From Trifolium pratense (taxonomy: Eukaryota; Streptophyta; Magnoliopsida; Fabales; Fabaceae), in contig NC_060065.1 of the NCBI RefSeq assembly GCF_020283565.1, positions 22,048,866-22,112,865 on the forward strand: a stretch of DNA of 64,000 bases, read 5' to 3'. Below are positions 57,501-64,000 of this stretch, in pieces (the stretch's first letter is position 1; each line of letters begins with the position of its first letter). The notes under the pieces are model-generated. The model worked only from the letters and a program-made list of their open reading frames with translations. It searched no databases and had not been told where the DNA came from. Position numbers and translations under genes: made by a program.

Positions 57501-57839
57501 ATGTATTGCTTCCGTGTTACTATAACCCCCTTTTTCTCTATTGTCCTTATTCTTGATTCTCTGCTACCAAGCAGAGAAAAAGCTCTATTCCATTCCATAT
57601 GCATCTGTAGACAACTAATCTTTACATATTATTTCCTCCTTACCCCCCTTCCCTGGTTTCTTTCTGTTCTTATACAAGAGACATGCTAAGTTTTGAGTGA
57701 ATCGCAGGATGCGGCTGTGGGAAAAACAAAGGAACTGAAAAAACTGTGCGAGAATACACTTTCATCCATGTTTGATGGAAGACCAGTTAATATAATTGGA
57801 GAGATCAACACTCTGTTGACCAGTGGTCTTGGAGCATGA
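54131..57839 (+). CDS. CDK5RAP3: CDK5RAP3/C53-like UFMylation and ER-phagy adaptor
   Basis: Ten exons with GT..AG junctions join in frame: 54131-54191, 54289-54423, 54734-54828, 54922-55016, 55139-55274, 55343-55492, 55672-56214, 56457-56665, 56803-56935 and 57708-57839, giving 562 residues, close to the plant homologues. The start [20 protein letters not shown] and the following [13 protein letters not shown] are conserved. A coiled-coil stretch ([20 protein letters not shown]) precedes a disordered acidic region holding three shuffled ATG8-interacting motifs: IDWDI at about 277-281 and 288-292, and ISWDI at about 343-347. In the family, C53 binds UFL1/DDRGK1, UFM1 and ATG8 at the ER during ribosome-stalling stress. 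The C-terminus ends [11 protein letters not shown]. It resembles At5g06830 (from memory). It appears intact. Confidence 0.93.
54461..54530. repeat. (AT)n microsatellite in C53 intron 2
   Basis: An AT run of about 70 bases lies in the intron after exon 2. The poly-Ile-Tyr ORF through it is an artefact. Confidence 0.92.
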
Positions 57840-58930
57840 TGAAGATCTGATTAAAGAAGAGAAGTTTCCTTTGATAATGATAAAGCCTTTAGGTGGATAA
57901 TGACTACAGATAAAATAACTGAATAATGGGTTTTATGGGGTAGAACCTTTCCTTTTTCTTTTTGTTCTTATTTTCACAGTACCTGTTATTTTTGACAACT
58001 TATACAATGCAAATTCACACAGACATGTTATAGATTAAGAACTAAGAAGTAACTTGTGGTACTTGGTCGTCATTTGAAACTGTCCTTATTGATCTTATAA
58101 GCAGAAGATACGGGATGCATTATTCTTGCTTGATATTTTTATCATTAATTTTTTATGTCCAATTCACTTTCATGACAAGGTTAGGCAGCACATTTACTCA
58201 TTCTGAGTTTTTTATGATTAGAAATCGAGCTCGGTTCTGGAATTTATAACACTCATTCTGCGTAGTGCACTATTGAGAACCATTATTACATCACACCCAA
58301 GAAGACTAGGCTCTAGGCAAACTTCAAAAATTTACTAAAACAATTAGATCTCATCTCACTATAGTTTATATCTTGAAAAATATGATGTATCAGATGAAAA
58401 GCGTCCAAAATGTTTTATGTAATTACTGAATATATAATACATTTCCTCGATAAACTATGTTAGGTTCAAATGGAGGCCACTTGTGAGGAGTGGTGGGGTC
58501 TCTGCCCTATATTCGCAAGTTATATTCCTTACCTACCGTCTCACTACAAAGTTAGTCATTGCAAAAGAAAGTGATTTAATAAGTCGTAATTTCATGTAGT
58601 ATTATTCATCACTCCGCTACGTATCATTAAAAAAAGAAAGGCATTTAATGTGTTTTGGATGAAAAATCATGCTATTTAATATCACTCAAATTAGTATGTA
58701 AATCCCATTTCAAATGTCCAAAAATAACTCCGTACATAGTACAACAATATGAACCTTTTCATAGGGGAAATTCAATCTAATTCATGCAGTATTTTTTTAC
58801 AAAAGAATATTTTGTACAAAAGAATATTTTTTAAGAAAAGAATAGAGATCAACTAAAATTCCTATTAATTGCGTTAATGTCAACTAGTTTGCAGAGTATG
58901 TAGATTCTGTATGACTGTGTTAGTAGTACA
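57840..58930. other. Convergent intergenic region between C53 and SRF genes
   Basis: 1091 bp separate the two stop codons, with the genes transcribed toward each other. It must hold both 3' ends. No gene or repeat with clear ends is seen; a tandem aaaagaatattttgtac-like repeat occurs at about 58799-58832. Confidence 0.6.
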
Positions 58931-61900
58931 TTAAGCAGATACATAGCTCAATGATGGTGATGGTATAAAGCGGGAGGTGGTTGTACGAAAAGATCTGTCA
59001 AGTGGGTCAAGTTCAGTTCCATCTGCTACACCACCGGCACTCTTTGACACATTAAGCTTTTGCATAAAAGATACAAGAGAGTCTACTATTTCAGACATTG
59101 CAGGTCTGAATTCCTTTGCAGGCTGTGTCAAAGATACAATTCATTGCAAACCAACGCAAAGGGGTGAATAGATAATCTTGATTAGATTCATGTTTTGATT
59201 AGTATAACTTGATAGTAAGAGCTAATATGAATATGATAATACCTGAGTGCATACAGAAATGATATCAGCATAACGAGAAAGAGCTTTAGATGAGAATGTT
59301 CTTTTAATCGCTGGATCTACCATCTGCTCCAAACTCTCACTATCATGAAGCCTTGATGAAGCCCAATTTGCTAGATACTGCTCTTCCTTTGGCATAAAAC
59401 TGTGTTGCAAGAGGAATAGAGTCCATTATTAGACAACTCCGGAAAAGGAAAGACAGGAAATTGTCGCAAGATGGATTCAAATCATACATTTCGAAAGGTT
59501 TTCTTCCTGATAACAGCTCCAAAAGCAACACTCCAAAGGCAAATATGTCACTCTTTGTGCTGCTAATTCCCGGTTGGCCATGATCAGGTGAATCATACCC
59601 ACTATCTCTAATAGCAATCTCAGAAGCCTGTTTTTAACTGATCATTAGTCAACGAACCAATCTCACTGTATAGTTAGACTATTATATATGTTATAAGTCA
59701 TTTTGCAACTGTTACTTTATAATTAGTCAGGGAACTTATATTCTTTTCACTGAACCTATCTTACACGAAGTCTTAAATAAAGGTCCGCAAAAGTGATCTG
59801 GGAATGGACATAACGTTTTTTATATTGCCGAAACTGCATTGAGACTGTGATTCTCCGCAATATAAAAAATTATGAAGTAACTGTTACCACGACTGCTATT
59901 TAAAATCATGCTCAGAAGCAACTTTCACCTAGACTTGGTGCAATTTATGTAACAAGAGCAAGGGACAAATAACATTATCTTTGTTCTGTAACTGGATCAA
60001 TCAATATTAGGTATAATTGACACTTATTCTTGCAAACTTACCCGAGCTTTGGCTTTAGTGTTGGTCAGTGGTTTTAAGATAGCCAAGCCACAGTCAGAAA
60101 CACGAGGCATCAGCTTTTCATCCAGTAAAATATTGGCAGCCTTCAAATTGCCATGGGTGACAGGAGGGGAGAACGTCGAGTGCAGATAACTGTAAATACT
60201 TGAGTATGTCACGTTTACGAGTTGAGACAGGAAACAGGTTTAAGTAACAAATTGGAACTTACTCTAGAGCTTGTGCAACACCTATAGCGATTCGTAGACG
60301 GAGTCCCCAAGATAAAGGTTTGTATGATGCACTGTGTAGAGCATCATCTAGAGTTAAATTTCTGACATAGTCGTAGACAAGAAGATGTTGTCCGTGCTCC
60401 AAACAGTAACCTTTAAGTGCAACGATGTTGGGGTGCTTCAGACGGGAAGCGGTACAGACCACGTCTAAGAACTTTTCCTCTTCACTGAAAGATAACCCTG
60501 CCATTTGGATGTTCTTCACAGCCAAAACCTTTAAAAAAGAAGAAGCAATAAGTTGTAAATTGAAAGCAATAGATTTGAAATCTGAACTTTCTTTACTGTT
60601 TAGTGTTTAAAAGGTAGCTTAAAATTATACCTTGTTATCTGGTAACTCAGCTCTGTAAACAGGGCCAAGAGAGCCTACTCCCAGAAGGTTGTCTTCACTG
60701 AAGTTGTTAGTAACCAACTCAACCTCAGCTACTGTGTAAACCTTCGTCCTTCCGGTGTATTTGTCTCGTTCAGAAAAACTTCTTCTTGATGTTTCTCCCA
60801 TCCTTTTAAGTTTCTGGGAAGGCAATCGCCTTGGATCCAAAAGAGATGCAGCATTAAAAGGTGGGATTTGCAGGCTATCATCTTGTGCCGTAGGAGAGAC
60901 TTCTATCACCATTAAAAATGAAGAGGGGAAGAAAGCATTAATGACTAAAGATGGAAATGAATTAACAGAACAAGTACATGAAATGGCGTCGTAACATAGG
61001 CAACATGAAGAACTCGATTGAAATTAACCTATATATGAAAATTTTGAAAATGGTTGGTGAGATAATCAGATAACTGAAAATTGGCAATGTATCTCAAAAG
61101 GATACATGCTTAGGTAGGTGCATGTTCATTTTTCTTACCACTCCTCATACTGATATTCAATTTTCACACCTATCAAGGACCCCAAAAGTTTTCAGCTGAA
61201 TGTCATAGAAGAAATGTCTGACTGAGTATTTGGTAATTTTAATGTTAAATCTGTATGTATATGCAGTGACCAACAAATTGTAATGTTAAATTTATCGACT
61301 GGAAGTGACTCACCTTTGACTGCACTGATTGGATTAGAAGGAAATGGATTAGAAGGAAATGGACGAGAAGAAAATGAAGTACGGTGGTTGCTTTCGAAGA
61401 CAAAGCTTTCCGGTCTCTGTGTGTGAAATTTATTCAAACTGAGCGCAATGAAGAGCGCTAATCCTGTTACCATTAATGTTCCCCCACCAACCATAAAAGC
61501 TATTCCTCCAAGACCAATTCGTTTCTTCTTGTATTTTATTGCTTTAGGAGGAGCATAATTCTCGATGGCATTTGCCTGGGTTGTGGGTGGGCGGCTGGTA
61601 TTTTGTTCAACTGGTACACCGTCCAAAGGAAATCCCCAAGGAGGAGAGCCGTCCACTGCATGGAACATATTGCTACCAATCCTAATGGAGAGGAAAGGGT
61701 ATTTTATTTATTTGTTCATTATTTCATATCTGATAAAGAAAATGCAGGTAAACAAGACTACTACTAACCATAAGTTTGGAATGGACTGAAAATGTTGTGG
61801 AAGAATGCCACTAAACAGATTTTCTTGAATGTTCCTGACAAAACAAACAAATCAGCAAATAATTGGTATTGTAGATGTGAGAAATGTGTAGAGATAGGTA

Positions 61901-63507
61901 ACCTACAGATAAATGAGTGGAAGCTCAGCCAGGTAAGTGACTGATCCAGTAAATCTGTTATTCTGCAGGAACCTGCATATAAGTATCACATTACAAATAA
62001 AATCAACACTATCCTTTCGCAGTATAAGATGAAATGCAAATCAAGTAAAGGAAACTGGATGAGGAGCATTTGAAAGAATAAACTTACAATTTCTCAATGT
62101 TTACCAAGGAACCAAATGAACTTGGTAGATCTCCTGTGAAATTATTATAAGAAAGGTCCCTGATGAAAAGAAGAAATCATCATGTGAGTTAAAAGACTAA
62201 GATTTGTAAAAAATAATTCAACATCTAAATTTTTCTGCGTCACTTTCTCATGACTCCATTATATAGCCTAATCAGCGTGCTTCCCACAAGCTGACAGAAC
62301 ATTTCTTTCTGGCTTCCACAGTTTAAACTATCCCATGCATTTCCCACAAAAAAGTAGCGCTTGTGTGGGCTATGATATCTGGCTTTTGCATATCTAGCAT
62401 AATATATTAACAGATACTATTTTTTCCACTGTGACTGATTAAAAAGGTTTAGATTAACTTCATCTTTTGCACTTACTAATCCAGAAAATTTGATTAATAT
62501 TGCAAAGAAAAGCACTTCTATGGAAATGGTTTAAGCTAATTGCCTAAAATTTCTTACTCATCGGTAAAGTCTATCTTTCATTTTCAATGAAACTGTAAAG
62601 CAAAAGACTCGAGTGAAGAGGACATACATTTCTTTGAGATTATCTAAGCCTGTGAACACATTGCCAATTGGTCCAAATAAGAAATTGTGGCTTAAATTCC
62701 TGCATAACAAAAGTGATGATATCGGTGCCAATTATAAAACTCAATCATCATATCATACTCGAAAGAGACAAGACAATGCGAAACAACAAATAATCAATGA
62801 ATGTTAAAAAGTATTCCCATCCAAAGTGTATCTTCTCTATGAAGCTTAGACTAAAACCAACATGAAGGTAACTCACAGATGTCTAAGTTTTTTCATGTTT
62901 GATAATGAACTTGGTATATTTTGGCTCAAATAGTTGCAAGCCATGTTTCTGCCATAAAGAAGGATCATCAGAAAAATGCAAAACTTAAAATACAGATAGA
63001 AATTGAATTTAGTAATGCAAGAACAATATCAGAAGAGCAGTAGGCATACATATGTGTGGCATTGGGAGGTAACCCATATGGTATTTCACCCATTATGCTG
63101 TTGGAACTGACATCACTAAAAAAAACCAGAACATGGAAATAAGTAAATAATATCTTGACAACATAGTGTGAACAATCCATCCTGTTATAATAACTTTCAA
63201 CATAAAATTACTTACATTATCTTCAAACTTTGTAGATTATACAGCGCGGCTCCAAGAGATCCGGTGAGGTTCATTCCTTGAATTTTGCTGAAACAGTACA
63301 GAGAGAGCAAGTATAACATTTATAGTTGCACAATGATATGAAATAATAGGTTATATTATCATTAGAGTATGTGCAATTACAGATGTATAATCGAGGACCC
63401 CGAACAAGCTACTCCTGTCCAAGACTCCTCACAGGGATCACCGCCGTTCCATCCTTGCAGCACTTGCGGATAGTTTAGGCTCCTGTACATATCCTTGAGA
63501 GCTGCGA
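58931..63507 (-). CDS. SRF2: STRUBBELIG-receptor family (SRF2-type) LRR receptor kinase, 5' end outside the window
   Basis: Fifteen exons on the minus strand join in frame: 63381-63507, 63216-63287, 63050-63115, 62877-62948, 62628-62699, 62088-62159, 61907-61972, 61769-61834, 61314-61681, 60631-60902, 60263-60528, 60042-60189, 59488-59627, 59243-59399 and 58931-59122, giving 717 residues plus a split first codon. The missing first exon should encode the signal peptide. Order: N-terminal cap ([24 protein letters not shown]), about six LRRs on 66/72-nt exons, the [15 protein letters not shown] region, a transmembrane segment ([20 protein letters not shown]), then a kinase-like domain. The nucleotide-binding Lys is kept (VLAVKNI), but HRD is HGN and DFG is DCG, so it is a likely pseudokinase, as is usual in this family. 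SRF receptors act in tissue morphogenesis and immunity-related signalling. Confidence 0.92.
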
Positions 63508-64000
63508 CTGTATCGAAAAATACAACAAATATATATAGTTTAGTCAGATCCAAGTGTGACCTATAACAAAATTACTTAGATTTCATGTTCAAGCATACAT
63601 TTTTTTGTTTTTCTCAGGTACAAAATCTAACCTTCACAAATACACAAACATTCTAAAATTTTTACATCTTCAATTTAGCATTAAAAAGTAATGTTCTACT
63701 TTACTGGACCCCTAATTATCGAAATACTGACAAAATCAGCAACTGATTATAGCTCCGATCACCACCACGGTTTCCGATGTTTTTGAAACCTCAACGCACA
63801 TTTCATCGGCCGCATTAAACCGTGACCATCCACAGTATCAAGGACCGCGACATCAGCACAACCATTACTGCGGCGGCTAATTTAAACTCTACTAACCACA
63901 GAATATGAATCTACAAGCGAAATTAATTCAGAATGCATAGATTCACAATGTTATCAATAATCCTAATAATAGCATAATCTTTTTCAATAGTATCTTGAAA
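63508..64000 (-). other. First intron of the SRF gene, running off the window
   Basis: No signal-peptide exon can be found on the minus strand here, and the exon ending at 63507 starts with two bases of a split codon after a cag acceptor. The start codon therefore lies beyond position 64000. Confidence 0.65.

Overview
This window is plant nuclear DNA, most likely from a dicot and probably a legume. It is AT-rich, has intron-containing genes with GT..AG junctions, and carries plant-specific families and transposon classes. The species cannot be named from sequence alone. Four host genes can be built. (1) An MCTP/FTIP protein with C2 domains and membrane segments lies on the minus strand (6720-9044), with a 5' leader that appears spliced. 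(2) A TBCC-domain protein 1 gene lies on the plus strand (nine exons, 29789-39073, 563 codons). (3) A CDK5RAP3/C53-type UFMylation and ER-phagy adaptor lies on the plus strand (ten exons, 54131-57839, 562 codons). (4) A STRUBBELIG-receptor-family (SRF2-type) receptor lies on the minus strand (15 exons visible, 58931-63507). Its first exon, with the signal peptide, falls beyond the right edge.

From memory of Arabidopsis, an MCTP gene and the TBCC gene are neighbours on chromosome 3 (At3g57880/At3g57890), and SRF2 and the CDK5RAP3 homologue are neighbours on chromosome 5 (At5g06820/At5g06830, with an FTIP gene nearby). The window therefore looks like the unsplit ancestral order of one duplicated block, now stretched by transposons. 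The genes serve different cell-biological jobs: plasmodesmal/ER contact, microtubule or organelle positioning, ER quality control and receptor signalling. No operon-like cooperation is implied.

Region by region: 1-2560 holds a 1.57-kb hAT-type element (8-bp target duplication) containing two foldback elements embedded in (TA)n tracts. 2790-6120 holds three terminal-inverted-repeat elements, including a Stowaway. 6.7-10.3 kb is the MCTP gene. 10.4-17.5 kb is AT-rich, with an intact SINE, a decayed gypsy-like gag and a truncated Ty1/copia element with a 5' LTR. 18.1-28.6 kb is a deep nest: a SINE split by a 5'-truncated LINE, split by a 9.4-kb CACTA shell (TTA duplication), which holds a hAT-type element, a gypsy-type solo LTR and a second CACTA-like element with fragments of a YSL metal-transporter gene and of a copia RNase H.

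29-39 kb is TBCCD1, with a Stowaway, a (TA)n tract and a 183-bp tandem duplication in its introns. 39.7-43.5 kb holds a foldback element, a hAT MITE (8-bp duplication) and a Mutator-like element. The Mutator-like element carries a FAR1/MULE-like ORF and an antisense broken plant-mobile-domain gene, surrounded by arrays of a short GTGTTCCGGTATAC-type repeat. 44.4-52.6 kb is a very young non-autonomous LTR retrotransposon with two 2688-bp LTRs (two differences seen), a 5-bp target duplication, a PBS and a PPT, inserted in a LINE. A further hAT element follows. 54-63.5 kb is the C53 and SRF pair, tail to tail.

I found no clear candidate for an unknown biological system. The strongest observations are the deep nest, the very recent low-coding LTR element, the MULE/PMD element with its repeat arrays, and the foldback elements sitting in TA microsatellites.
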